Source: Rhizomonospora bruguierae (GTDB lineage: Bacteria > Actinomycetota > Actinomycetes > Mycobacteriales > Micromonosporaceae). Taken from it: DNA of 32,974 nt. Where the stretch lies: NCBI RefSeq assembly GCF_018397995.1, contig NZ_BBQH01000088.1, positions 1-32,974 of the forward strand, given 5' to 3'. This document shows, piece after piece, positions 7,912-15,841 of the stretch. How positions within the stretch are numbered: the stretch's first letter is position 1; each line of letters opens with the position of its first letter. The notes under the pieces are model-generated. The model was not told the origin of the DNA, did no database searches, and saw nothing but the letters and a program-made list of their open reading frames with translations. The position numbers and the translations under genes were made by a program.

Positions 7912-8405
7912 GCCGCTGTCTCCACCAGGGGTCGGTTCAGTAATGCGTCAACGGACCACCGGGTCACCGGCCGGACCAGCAGGAACCCGGCCAGTACCAG
8001 GAAGCTCAGGTCGCGCAGCAGTTCGCTCAGGTACTGCGGGCGCTGGCCGGCGGCGAGCGCCCCGCCGCCGCCGAAGCAGCCGCAGTCGATCGCCAGCCCG
8101 CGGGCCCAGGCGGACGCGATACCCGCGATGAAGATCAGCAGCAGCGCCGCGGAGACCCCGGCGACCAGCCGGGTCGCCAGGCCGGCCAGCAGCAGCAGGC
8201 CCAGTGCGATCTCCACGAGCGGAAGCGCGGCACCCACCACCTTCGCCACCTCGTACGGCATCACCTGGTACGCGTTGACCGCCCGGCCGGAGGCGGCCAG
8301 GTCGGTGACCTTGCTGGCCCCGGCGATCAGCCAGACCGCGGCGAGGCCCAGTCGTACGGCGGTACCCAGCCAGGGCAGGGCGACACGCCACCGAGAAGTG
8401 TCCAT
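7908..8405 (-). CDS. MauE/DoxX-like membrane protein
   Basis: A 165-residue integral membrane protein with four to five hydrophobic helices and the signature AIDCGCFGGGG (C108 and C110), typical of the MauE branch of the DoxX/MauE superfamily. Family members support disulfide formation in extracytoplasmic proteins, originally methylamine dehydrogenase. It starts at the ATG at 8405, 41 bases after the ECF sigma factor stop, and its end overlaps the start of the DsbA-like gene by four bases, so the two are translationally coupled. The Cys pair beside a CPVC oxidoreductase makes a membrane redox couple the natural reading, though electron donor and substrate are unknown. Confidence 0.88.
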   Translation of the reverse strand: MDTSRWRVALPWLGTAVRLGLAAVWLIAGASKVTDLAASGRAVNAYQVMPYEVAKVVGAALPLVEIALGLLLLAGLATRLVAGVSAALLLIFIAGIASAWARGLAIDCGCFGGGGALAAGQRPQYLSELLRDLSFLVLAGFLLVRPVTRWSVDALLNRPLVETAA

Positions 8406-8446
8406 CGCTAGTTAGACGACCCCCGTACCCGGCTAGTTCCTGTGAG

Positions 8447-9004
8447 TTAGCTGGCCATCGCCTCGGAGAGCGCGTCCACCAGGTCGGCGCGGGCGCGGGC
8501 CACCCGGGAGCGGATGGTGCCCACCGGCACGCCCTCCACCTCGGCCGCCTCGGCGTAGGACAGCCCGAGGAGCTGGGTGAGCGCGAACGCCACCCGTCGC
8601 TCCTCCGGTAGGTGGCGCAACAGGTCGGCGGCGCCGAGGTGGCCGGCCGGATCCGGGTGGGGAACGGCGGTGTGTGCGTCCGCGGTCAGCCGGCCCTCCA
8701 GCCGGCGGCGGCGGATCACCGTGCGCAGGTGGTCGGCGCAGGCGCGACGGGCGATGCCGAGCAGCCAGGTGCGCACGGTCGAGCGCCCCTCGAAGCCGGC
8801 CAGCGCCCGGAACGCCCGCAGGTACGTCTCCTGGGTGAGGTCGTCCGCCGTTTCCGCGTCGACCAGGGCGGCCGCGAACCGCCACACGTCGCCCTGGGTG
8901 GCCCGCACGAACGCCGCCTGCGCCGCCGGGTCGCCGGAGCGGGCCGCGAGTGCCGACGCGGTCGCCTCATCCGGGTCGCCGGGGTAGCGCTGAGTGGGGG
9001 TCAC
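8447..9004 (-). CDS. ECF-type RNA polymerase sigma factor
   Basis: A 185-residue sigma70-family factor of ECF size. Region 2 spans about residues 25-95 (DVWRFAAALVDAETADDLTQETYLRAFRAL by parts, then RTWLLGIARRACADHLR). Region 4 spans about 125-180 with the helix-turn-helix LGLSYAEAAEVEGVPVGTIRSRVARAR. The GTG at 9004 is the first sensible start; longer in-frame extensions are not conserved in character. It heads the leftward redox gene run. No full anti-sigma gene adjoins it, but a 36-residue ORF on the opposite strand (9070-9180) begins MTCDEVRARL, like zinc-binding anti-sigma factors. Its likely target promoter (9036-9064) lies in the divergent spacer. Confidence 0.92.
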   Translation of the reverse strand: MTPTQRYPGDPDEATASALAARSGDPAAQAAFVRATQGDVWRFAAALVDAETADDLTQETYLRAFRALAGFEGRSTVRTWLLGIARRACADHLRTVIRRRRLEGRLTADAHTAVPHPDPAGHLGAADLLRHLPEERRVAFALTQLLGLSYAEAAEVEGVPVGTIRSRVARARADLVDALSEAMAS

Positions 9005-9035
9005 GGGGTCACAGCGTACGCGCCGGCGATCGCCG

Positions 9036-9064
9036 GGAACCATCGGCCGCCATCCACCGACTAT
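9036..9064 (+). promoter_or_regulatory. Putative ECF-sigma promoter for the CopCD-YcnI unit
   Basis: GGAACC (9036-9041) and CGACTAT (9058-9064) are separated by 16 bases, the classic GGAAC/CGTC-type layout used by ECF sigma factors. The divergent gene next to it encodes an ECF factor. Transcription would start close to 9070, exactly at the ATG of the small ORF, which predicts a leaderless message. The promoter is seen in sequence; its use by this sigma factor is inferred. Confidence 0.5.
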
Positions 9065-9069
9065 CTGGC

Positions 9070-9180
9070 ATGACGTGCGACGAGGTGCGCGCAAGGCTGT
9101 TCGGGGCGCCGCCGCCGCGGCGGCCCGGCCGGCGGTCGCCCGAGCCGGTGGCGGAACGGACGCCGGTTCGGGGACAATGA
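9070..9180 (+). CDS. 36-residue MTCDEVR peptide, possibly an anti-sigma remnant or leader
   Basis: This ORF begins MTCDEVRARLFG and continues with a Pro/Arg-rich stretch. The first residues match the usual opening of zinc-associated anti-sigma (ZAS) factors, where Cys follows the start and DEVR leads into the first helix. Here the His-x3-Cys-x2-Cys zinc site and the rest are missing. Codon third positions are almost all G or C. Its TGA overlaps the ATG of the CopCD gene by four bases (ATGA), and the putative ECF promoter is placed to make it leaderless. It could be a degenerate anti-sigma factor, a regulatory or coupling leader peptide, or chance. Confidence 0.4.
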   Translation: MTCDEVRARLFGAPPPRRPGRRSPEPVAERTPVRGQ

Positions 9181-10820
9181 CGAACGTGAATGCGACGAGA
9201 AGAGGGCGCCTCGCCGCCGCGCTCGCGGGGCTGGCCCTGGGCGCTCTGGCCACCCTGTTCGCCCCGCCCGCGCCGGCCAGCGCGCACGCCGCCCTGCTGC
9301 GCACCAGTCCCGCGCAGGGCAGCGTGGTCAGCGCCCCGCCCGCCCAGATCGTGCTGACCTTCAGCGAGCCGGTCGAAGCGGTCCCCGACAAGGTGAAGGT
9401 GATCGGCCCGGACGGCAAGCCCGTCGACCAGGGCGAACCCGTCGTCACCGGCTCCGACCTGAGCATCGCGGTGCGCGCCGACACCCGCGGCACCTACCTG
9501 GTCAGCTACCGCGTGATCTCCGCCGACAGCCACCCCGTCGCCGGCGGCTTCACCTACTCCGTGGGCGCGCCCTCCGAACCGCCCACCGCCGACGTCTCCC
9601 CGGACGTCGACCCGGTGATCAAGGCCGCGATCCCCACCTTCAAGTACCTCGGGTACGGGGGCCTCGTGCTGGTCGTCGGCCCCGTCCTGGTACTGGCGAT
9701 GCTGTGGCCGCAGCGGCTGTCCCGGCGCGGCCCCGCCCGGCTGATCTGGGCCGGGTTGGGGCTGGTCGCCCTCAGCGCCGTCGGCGGGCTGCTGCTGCAA
9801 GCCCCGTACGCCACCGGAGCCAAGGTCACCGACCTGAGCGGGGCCGCCCTCAGCGACGTGCTGGCCAGCCAGTTCGGTACCGCGCACCTGGTCCGTCTGG
9901 GCGTGCTGGCCGCCTCGGTCTTCCTGCTCCGCCCGCTGATCAACGGCACCCAGGGCAAGGCCGACTACGCCCTCCTGGCGATCCTTGGCGTGCTCGGGCT
10001 GGGCACCTGGCCGCTGGCCGGGCACCCGGCCGCGTCCCCGCTGCCGGCGGTCTCCGTCGTCGTGGACGCGGTCCACCTCGCCGCCATGGCGGTGTGGCTC
10101 GGCGGGCTGGTGATGCTCGGCGGCTTCCTCCTCCGCCAGGCCAACGAGCGGGAACTCGGCGCCATCCTCCCGGTGTGGTCCCGCTGGGCCACCGCCGCCG
10201 TCATCAACCTGTTCCTCGCCGGCGTCGTCAACGCGCTCATCGAGGTGAACAGCGTCAAGGCGCTCATCGACACCGGGTACGGGCAGCTCATCCTCGCCAA
10301 GACGGGGCTGTTCGCGCTGGTCATGGCGGTCGCCTGGTACTCGCGGCGGCTGGTCATCCGCCGCGAGGGCGCCCGCCTGCGCCCCGCCGTGTGGGTCGAA
10401 CTGGGCATCACCGCGATCGTGTTGGCGCTCTCCGCCAACCTCGTACAGACCACCCCGGCCCGCACCGCCGAGACCAACGCCAGCACGCCCGCCCAGTCGG
10501 ATTACGTCACCGGCACCCTCAACTCGGACCTCTACCAGTTGCAGTTTGACGTGGACCCCGCGCGGGTGGGCAACAACACGATCCACCTGTTCGCGTACGA
10601 CTCGGTGGGCAACCCGAAGAAGGTCGTCGAGTGGAAGGCCACCGCCGCCCTTTCCACCGCCGGGGTCGAGCCGATCACGGTCCCGATGCTGCGCATCACC
10701 GACAACCACGCGATCGGCGACATCCAGCTTCCCGCCGCTGGCCAGTGGGAGATGCGTTTCACACTCCGCACGTCCGACATCGACCAGGCGACGGTGAGTA
10801 CCACCGTCACCATCCGCTAA
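9177..10820 (+). CDS. CopC-CopD fusion, copper resistance/transport protein
   Basis: A 547-residue fusion. After a signal peptide (about 1-36) the mature protein begins with H37 (ASAHAALLRTSPA), the N-terminal Cu(II)-binding histidine of CopC domains. The matching ADSHPVAGGF segment (D117, H119) closes the CopC domain near residue 135. The CopD membrane domain with about eight helices runs from about 145 to 435, including the histidines of AGHPAASPLP and VDAVHLAAMAVWLGG. The last 95 residues form an extracytoplasmic beta domain resembling YtkA/FixH-like modules. The ATG at 9177 overlaps the tiny upstream ORF; a GTG at 9186 is an alternative. The YcnI-like gene follows 11 bases after the stop, and the pair is a common copper-handling module in Actinobacteria. 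Confidence 0.92.
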   Translation: MTNVNATRRGRLAAALAGLALGALATLFAPPAPASAHAALLRTSPAQGSVVSAPPAQIVLTFSEPVEAVPDKVKVIGPDGKPVDQGEPVVTGSDLSIAVRADTRGTYLVSYRVISADSHPVAGGFTYSVGAPSEPPTADVSPDVDPVIKAAIPTFKYLGYGGLVLVVGPVLVLAMLWPQRLSRRGPARLIWAGLGLVALSAVGGLLLQAPYATGAKVTDLSGAALSDVLASQFGTAHLVRLGVLAASVFLLRPLINGTQGKADYALLAILGVLGLGTWPLAGHPAASPLPAVSVVVDAVHLAAMAVWLGGLVMLGGFLLRQANERELGAILPVWSRWATAAVINLFLAGVVNALIEVNSVKALIDTGYGQLILAKTGLFALVMAVAWYSRRLVIRREGARLRPAVWVELGITAIVLALSANLVQTTPARTAETNASTPAQSDYVTGTLNSDLYQLQFDVDPARVGNNTIHLFAYDSVGNPKKVVEWKATAALSTAGVEPITVPMLRITDNHAIGDIQLPAAGQWEMRFTLRTSDIDQATVSTTVTIR

Positions 10821-10831
10821 GGAGACCTCAC

Positions 10832-11506
10832 GTGTCCCGTCTGCCCCGACTGCTCCTGCTCACCCTGGGCGTCACCACAGCCGGCGTGCTGGCCCTCGCC
10901 GCGCCGGCCGCGGCGCACGTCACGGTGAACCCGAGCGAGGCGACCCAGGGCAAGTACGCCCGCCTTGCCTTCCGGGTGCCGACGGAGAGCGATACCGCCT
11001 CCACCACCAAGGTGGAGGTGACCTTCCCCACCGACGCCGGCCTCAAGTCGGTCTCCACCATGCCGGTGCCCGGCTGGACCGCCACCACGGAGCGCAGCGA
11101 CAACACCGTCTCGAAGATCACCTGGACCGCCGACGCCAACGCCGTCATCAAGCCCGGCCAGTTCCAGGAGTTCCCCGTCTCCGTCGGCCCGCTCCCGACC
11201 AACACCGACCGCCTCATCTTCAAGGCACTCCAGACCTACTCGGACGGCACCGTGGTCCGCTGGATCGAGGATCCGGGCGCCACCGAGCCTGAGCACCCCG
11301 CCCCGGTCCTGACCCTGGCCAAGGCCGCGGCGGCCACCACCCCGACCGAGGCCGCGGCCGCCCCGGTCGCCTCGACGTCGACCACGGAGGGCTCCAACAC
11401 GGGCGTGTGGCTCGGCGCCCTGGGCCTGATCGCCGGCCTGGCCGGCCTCGCCCTCGGCACCCTCGCCTTCCTCCGCACCCGCCAACTCCGAACCCCCGCC
11501 GCGTAA
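10832..11506 (+). CDS. YcnI-like (DUF1775) copper-binding protein
   Basis: A 224-residue exported, membrane-anchored protein starting at GTG 10832, with AGGAGA just upstream at good spacing. A signal peptide (about 1-28) is followed by AAAHVTVNPSEA. Its first mature residue, H29, is the N-terminal histidine that, with a conserved Trp, binds Cu(II) in YcnI proteins. The DUF1775 domain covers about residues 29-165 (FRVPTESDT, VPGWTA, SKITWTA, DGTVVRWIE). An Ala/Thr-rich linker and one C-terminal helix followed by basic residues anchor it. It forms one transcription unit with CopCD and is closed by a strong hairpin. Confidence 0.9.
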   Translation: MSRLPRLLLLTLGVTTAGVLALAAPAAAHVTVNPSEATQGKYARLAFRVPTESDTASTTKVEVTFPTDAGLKSVSTMPVPGWTATTERSDNTVSKITWTADANAVIKPGQFQEFPVSVGPLPTNTDRLIFKALQTYSDGTVVRWIEDPGATEPEHPAPVLTLAKAAAATTPTEAAAAPVASTSTTEGSNTGVWLGALGLIAGLAGLALGTLAFLRTRQLRTPAA

Positions 11507-11516
11507 CCCACCCTCC

Positions 11517-11551
11517 CGCCCGTGGCCGCCGCATCACGGCGGCCACGGGCG
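11517..11551 (+). terminator. Hairpin terminator after the YcnI gene
   Basis: A perfect 14-bp stem (11517-11530 with 11538-11551) encloses a 7-base loop, 10 bases past the stop codon, and is followed by cccttct. This is the usual GC-rich actinomycete terminator with a poor T tail. Confidence 0.8.
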
Positions 11552-12027
11552 CCCTTCTGTCGGCCGTGCCGCGAGCGCCCTTCTGCGTCGCCCGAGGGGC
11601 AGCCCGCGGGCGAGATCTTGGTACGACGCGCCGCATTTCTGGCCAGATGGGTACCAAGATCTCCCACCCCGGAGGCCGCGGCGGTGGCGACACGGCGCCG
11701 GTACGGCGGGCGGCTACCGCCGGGCGGCCGACACGGTCGGGCGGCGGCTGCCCGGTAAGGGGTGGTGTTTCCTAAAAGGAAGCAGATCGGCGGATTAGGG
11801 CGCCTCGCCTGCGGGCCGCTGCCGGTCCAGCTGGCGGATGCGGCGCGAATTCCGGTTCGGGGGGCGGCGAGCGGGTAACCGCCAAGCCGGCGCGTCAGCG
11901 GAGCCCGTACGGGTCGGCGGAGCGCCCCGGGGTGGCCTTCCGCGCGGGGGGTGCGGAAGACCACACCACCGGGGGACGGTGATTCCGACAATTAGCCCCG
12001 TACCGCCGCCGGAGATAGACCTGTCTA
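11552..12027. other. Gene-free stretch
   Basis: Apart from the inverted repeat at 11612-11663 I see no gene here. Open frames exist on both strands, but their composition is Arg/Pro/Ala/Gly-rich, as expected from out-of-phase reading of GC-rich DNA, and none shows a family motif. The stretch separates the convergent ends of the YcnI gene and the GT87 gene. Confidence 0.5.
11612..11663. repeat. 13-bp inverted repeat, GAGATCTTGGTAC ... GTACCAAGATCTC
   Basis: Perfect 13-bp arms (11612-11624 and 11651-11663) flank a 26-base spacer in a gene-free stretch. The arms are less GC-rich than the surroundings. It could be a hairpin, a paired regulatory site or a REP-like element. It does not lie directly behind or before a recognised gene. 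Confidence 0.7.
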
Positions 12028-13368
12028 TTACGGGTCGGAGCTGATATATACCGGCATTTCGGCGCGTTCCTCCCGGAGCGTGCGGATCGGCAGGAACGCG
12101 AGCAGCGCCAGCGACAGCAGCACGTACGCGTTGCGGGTGATCAGATCCTGTGGGCTGGCGGTGGGGATCGGCTTGGGCCCGTAGTCCAGGAACGAGACCA
12201 CGCCGAACGCGATGCAGGCGAACAGGGCCAGCGCGCCGAGCCCCATCGTCCAGCGCCAGCGTTGCCGCCGCACGCCCGTCATGCCGGCCGGACCGGTGAA
12301 CGCGGCGTCCGCCATGACCAGGAGCGCGGGCACGAACCAGTACAGGTGGTGTGGCCAGGTGATCGGGCTGATGAGCGCGCCGACCAGGCCGGTGAGGGTG
12401 AGCGCCGCGATCTCGTCGCACTGGCGGAAGGCGCGGGTGGCGCGCCAGAGGCCGTAGGCGGCGACGGTGCCGGCCAGCAGCAGCCAGATGAGCCGGTTCG
12501 GCTGACCGGGCGTCACGATCCGGCTGAGCATGCCCATCAGCGACTGGTTGCCGGTGTAATCGGTGCGCCCGACGCGGTCGGTGTCCCAGAGCGCGGAGGT
12601 CCAGTAGTCCCAGGAATCGCTGGGCGCGACCGCGGCGGCGAGCAAGGTCGCGGCGGCGGCCGCCACGGCGGCGGTGGCGGCGGCCCGGACCCGGCGGGTG
12701 ACCAGCAGATAGACGATGAAGATGCCGGGGAACAGCTTGAGCGCGGTGGCCAGCCCGATGCCGACGCCGGCCCACCGGGCGCCGCGCGGCACGCCGATGA
12801 GCAGGTCCGCGAGAATCAACACGACCAGCAGCATGTTGATCTGGCCGAAGGTGATCGTCTCCCGGGTGGGCTCGATCAGGAAGACCAGGGGGACCGCCAG
12901 GCCGGCGACGAACCAGCGCGGCCAGCCGTGCCGGTCGGCCAGCGGGCGGATCAGCCACCAGGTGGTCACCGCCACCGCGACGACCGTACCGATCGTGAAC
13001 AGCACGATGGTCAGCCAGATCGGCAGACCGGCGAACGGGCGCAGGATCAGCGCGGCGAAGGGCGGGTACGTGAAGTACAACTCGCCCTGGACCCGGTCGG
13101 ACTGGGCGTACGCGTAGAGATCGTTGCCGTCCGCCCACCAGCGCATGGCGGCGATGTAGATGCGCAGGTCGAAGAAGTCGTGCCGGTTGCCGTAGGCCCA
13201 CAGGGCGATCAGCACGCCGACGCAGACGGCCACCACCATCGCGACCGGGCGGGCCTGCGGGTGCCGGTAGAGCGGACGCCACGGTGGCCGGACCGGCCGG
13301 GCAGCGGTGGATGCTTCCGGTGCCGGCGTATCGGGCGTCGCCGATGCGGGATCGGGCCGGGAGGGCAT
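12028..13368 (-). CDS. GT87-family polyprenol-phosphate-dependent mannosyltransferase
   Basis: A polytopic GT-C glycosyltransferase of about 446 residues, related to PimE-type alpha-1,2-mannosyltransferases that extend lipid-linked mannosides on the outer face of the membrane with polyprenyl-phosphate mannose. It has about ten hydrophobic helices. The expected first-loop acidic motif is HDFFDLRIYIAAMRWW with the Asp of DLRIY, and EPTRETITFGQINMLL and ATALKLFPGIFIVYL are typical of GT87. The ATG at 13368 is preceded by AGGGTGG; an in-frame GTG at 13377 lacks a ribosome binding site. It is divergent from the oligoribonuclease gene with only about 77 bases between them. The exact acceptor lipid cannot be told. 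Confidence 0.88.
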   Translation of the reverse strand: MPSRPDPASATPDTPAPEASTAARPVRPPWRPLYRHPQARPVAMVVAVCVGVLIALWAYGNRHDFFDLRIYIAAMRWWADGNDLYAYAQSDRVQGELYFTYPPFAALILRPFAGLPIWLTIVLFTIGTVVAVAVTTWWLIRPLADRHGWPRWFVAGLAVPLVFLIEPTRETITFGQINMLLVVLILADLLIGVPRGARWAGVGIGLATALKLFPGIFIVYLLVTRRVRAAATAAVAAAAATLLAAAVAPSDSWDYWTSALWDTDRVGRTDYTGNQSLMGMLSRIVTPGQPNRLIWLLLAGTVAAYGLWRATRAFRQCDEIAALTLTGLVGALISPITWPHHLYWFVPALLVMADAAFTGPAGMTGVRRQRWRWTMGLGALALFACIAFGVVSFLDYGPKPIPTASPQDLITRNAYVLLSLALLAFLPIRTLREERAEMPVYISSDP

Positions 13369-13445
13369 GGGCGCCACCCTAGTCGGCGCGCCGCGCCAGC
13401 GTCGTACTTCGACGCGGTGTCGTCGCCAAGCCGTACGCTGTCCGG

Positions 13446-14051
13446 GTGGCTGATCTTCTTGTCTGGGTCGACTGTGAGATGACCGGTCTTGATCTCGCCA
13501 GCGACGCCTTGATCGAGGTCGCGGCCCTGGTCACCGGCCCGGACCTGCGCGTGCTCGGGGACGGTGTGGACGTCGTGATCCACGCCGAGGAGGCGGTGCT
13601 GGCCGGGATGCCGGATGTGGTGCGCGACATGCACGCCCGGTCCGGGCTGACGGACGAGGCGCGCAAGTCCGCGGTCACCGTCGCCGAGGCCGAAGACATG
13701 ATCATGGATTACATCGCCACCTACGTGCGGGAACCAAGGACCGCGCCCCTCTGCGGAAACTCCATCGCCACCGATCGCGGCTTCCTCGCCCGGGACATGC
13801 CCCGGCTGGACGCCCACTTGCACTATCGCATGATCGACGTCTCCTCCATCAAAGAGCTGTGCCGTCGGTGGTACCCGCGGGTGTACTTCGGCCAACCTCA
13901 GAAGGGACTCGCGCACCGGGCGCTGGCCGACATCCGGGAGAGCATCCGCGAGCTGGAGTACTACCGGCGGACCCTGTTCGTCCCGCTGCCCGGCCCGGAC
14001 GTGGAGCAGGCCAAGGCGATCGCGGCCGCGCTGATCGCCGAAACGGACTGA
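13446..14051 (+). CDS. orn: Oligoribonuclease (DEDDh 3'-5' exonuclease)
   Basis: Degrades 2-5 nucleotide RNAs and linear dinucleotides (pGpG, pApA) in the final step of RNA decay. The 201-residue protein starts at GTG 13446. It carries the DEDDh residues: D9 and E11 in [11 protein letters not shown]110 in [11 protein letters not shown], and H157 and D162 in [19 protein letters not shown] and the C-terminal YYR segment are also characteristic of Orn. Length and motifs are typical, so function is near certain. Confidence 0.97.
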   Translation: MADLLVWVDCEMTGLDLASDALIEVAALVTGPDLRVLGDGVDVVIHAEEAVLAGMPDVVRDMHARSGLTDEARKSAVTVAEAEDMIMDYIATYVREPRTAPLCGNSIATDRGFLARDMPRLDAHLHYRMIDVSSIKELCRRWYPRVYFGQPQKGLAHRALADIRESIRELEYYRRTLFVPLPGPDVEQAKAIAAALIAETD

Positions 14052-14184
14052 GCCGCCGCGCCCGGCCCGCCGACCCGACGCGCGCCCGGGGTGGCCCGGA
14101 ACCCGCTCGACGGGGGAGGCCGGGTTGTGGCTATCATTGGTCGGCACGCTGGCCGACTCGAAATGATCGGCCCGCGGGTTCTTG

Positions 14185-14260
14185 GTGGCTGTAGCTCAGT
14201 TGGTAGAGCACCGGGTTGTGGTCCCGGGTGTCGGGGGTTCAAGTCCCCTCAGTCACCCCA
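14185..14260 (+). tRNA. tRNA-His (anticodon GTG)
   Basis: Cloverleaf with acceptor stem GTGGCTG/CAGTCAC, an encoded CCA, anticodon loop TTGTGGT (anticodon GTG), and T arm GGGGGTTCAAGTCCCC by parts. A G at 14184 faces the discriminator C at 14257, the extra G(-1):C73 identity pair of tRNA-His. A TATCAT hexamer (14132-14137) may be its -10 box. Confidence 0.96.
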
Positions 14261-14266
14261 GGCGAA

Positions 14267-14313
14267 ACGGTGAAGGGCCGGTACCCCCGAAACGGGTACC
14301 GGCCCTTCACCGT
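14267..14313. terminator. Bidirectional terminator between tRNA-His and the L,D-transpeptidase gene
   Basis: A perfect 20-bp stem (14267-14286 with 14294-14313) encloses the 7-base loop ccgaaac. It lies 6 bases past the tRNA-His CCA end and 15 bases past the stop of the convergent L,D-transpeptidase gene, so it can serve both. Short A and T runs flank the loop and the right arm. Confidence 0.85.
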
Positions 14314-14328
14314 TGATCGGGGCCCTGG

Positions 14329-15639
14329 TCAGGACTCCATCGGCGTCGGCGGGACGATCGCCTTCACGCCCTCCTCGAGCGGCAGGGCGCTGCCCTTGGC
14401 GAAGGTGCTGAACGACACGTTCCAGTCGGTCCAGCCGTCGCCGTCGGCGAGCTTGCGGGTGGTGCCCTTGACCGTGATCGGGTCGCCCATCTTGGTGACC
14501 CCGAACAGCCACTCCGCCTGGCTCATCGACATGTTCACGCAGCCGTGCGACACGTTCGTGCGCCCCTGCGACGACACCGACCAGGGCGCTGCGTGGATGA
14601 ACTGCCCGCCCCAGGTCAGCCGCTGGGCGAAGTCGATCGGGGTCCGGTACCCATCCTCGGGCCCCAACTCGTCGTACGTGTCGAAGATCGTGTGCCGCAG
14701 CTTCTGAATGATGACCATCGTGCCGCTGGAGGACGGGGTGCTCGGCTTGCCCAGGCTGATCGGGATGCTCCGGAGGACCTTCCCGTCCTTCTTGACGGTC
14801 ATGTGCTTGGTCTTGTTCTCGACCGTCATGATCAGCTCAGAACCGATCTTGACGTCGACCGTCAGGTCGTTCCGGCCGAAGTAGCCGTCGCCCAGCGCCA
14901 GGCCGCCGGTCGCGATCCGGTACGAGATCTTGGTGTTGGCCTTCCAGTACTTCTCCGGACGGAACCGCACCTCGGTGCCGCTGGCCCACCGCCAGATCCC
15001 CGTCACCGGCTCGTCCGCGGTCACCCACATGCGCTTCTGCACGTCGTCCCGGTAGCTCTTCGGAATCGACCGGCTGAACCTGATGATGATCGGCATCGCG
15101 ACGCCGACCACCTGGTTCTCCCCGAGGAAGCTGGACACCGAGATCGTCTTGCTCGGCTTGGCCATCGTGGTGAACGTGCTCGTGGCGGTGTTGGTCTGGC
15201 CGTCCGCCGCGGTCGCCGTGACGGTCGCCGTGTAGGTGGCCCCATACTTGAGCTGCTTCGCCGGCACCCACACGCCGGCCGTGTCGTCGGCACCCTGCCG
15301 CAGGCCGCCCTTCACCGCCGCGCCGGCGGCGTCCTTCACCTCGATCGTGGCCTTGTCGGCCAGTTCCGACGAGTAGCTGATCTCGACCGCGGTGGAGACC
15401 TTGTTCTCCTCCGCGCCGGGAACGCTGACCATCGCCGTCACCTGCGGGCCGGTCGGGGACGGCGTGCCCCCCTGGCCGCCGGTGCCGCCGGAACCGCCCT
15501 GCCACCTACCGCCGCCCGAGCCGCCGCCGCTGCACCCGGTGAGCAAGGTCAGCCCGAGGGCCACCGCCACACCGAACCCCACGGCGCCGCGCAGCGTGCC
15601 GCCCCGCCGGGTACCCGTGACTCTCTCGCCTCGAGGCAT
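14329..15639 (-). CDS. L,D-transpeptidase lipoprotein (Ig-like domains + YkuD)
   Basis: Cell-wall cross-linking enzyme forming 3-3 links in peptidoglycan, of the LdtMt2 type. The 436-residue protein begins at ATG 15639 with GAGGGAG upstream. It has a lipobox (LLTGC, lipidated C36), then a Gly/Ser linker. Two Ig-like domains follow: the first (about 60-165) ends in TFTTMAKPSKTI, and the second (about 165-285) contains the VGVAMPIIIRF segment. The YkuD catalytic domain (about 285-410) carries SHGCVNMS, with H365 and catalytic C367, and the RLTWGGQFIHAAPW motif. A C-terminal extension with paired Trp (GWTDWNVS) completes the actinobacterial Ldt architecture. A paralogue lies directly upstream on the same strand, 202 bases away. 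Confidence 0.95.
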   Translation of the reverse strand: MPRGERVTGTRRGGTLRGAVGFGVAVALGLTLLTGCSGGGSGGGRWQGGSGGTGGQGGTPSPTGPQVTAMVSVPGAEENKVSTAVEISYSSELADKATIEVKDAAGAAVKGGLRQGADDTAGVWVPAKQLKYGATYTATVTATAADGQTNTATSTFTTMAKPSKTISVSSFLGENQVVGVAMPIIIRFSRSIPKSYRDDVQKRMWVTADEPVTGIWRWASGTEVRFRPEKYWKANTKISYRIATGGLALGDGYFGRNDLTVDVKIGSELIMTVENKTKHMTVKKDGKVLRSIPISLGKPSTPSSSGTMVIIQKLRHTIFDTYDELGPEDGYRTPIDFAQRLTWGGQFIHAAPWSVSSQGRTNVSHGCVNMSMSQAEWLFGVTKMGDPITVKGTTRKLADGDGWTDWNVSFSTFAKGSALPLEEGVKAIVPPTPMES

Positions 15640-15841
15640 GACTCCCTCACCGTCTCGATCCCGCAACAATGGTGCCCTAAAGACGCGCGACGGCAGGTAC
15701 CGGTTGTATGTCGGTGACACAACACTGCGGACACCGCGACCCGCCATCGAGGTATCTATCAGCCCGGCTTGCGCCGGTTGAGCCTGTTCTGCGCCGCCTG
15801 AGTCGGCTTCCCGCGCGGCCATGGTCTCCCGGGCGCCCTGG

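Noticed and set aside
15764-15777. Short ccggc-ttgc-gccgg hairpin between the two L,D-transpeptidase genes
   Set aside because: A 5-bp stem 65 bases past the stop is common by chance in such GC-rich DNA; not called as a terminator.
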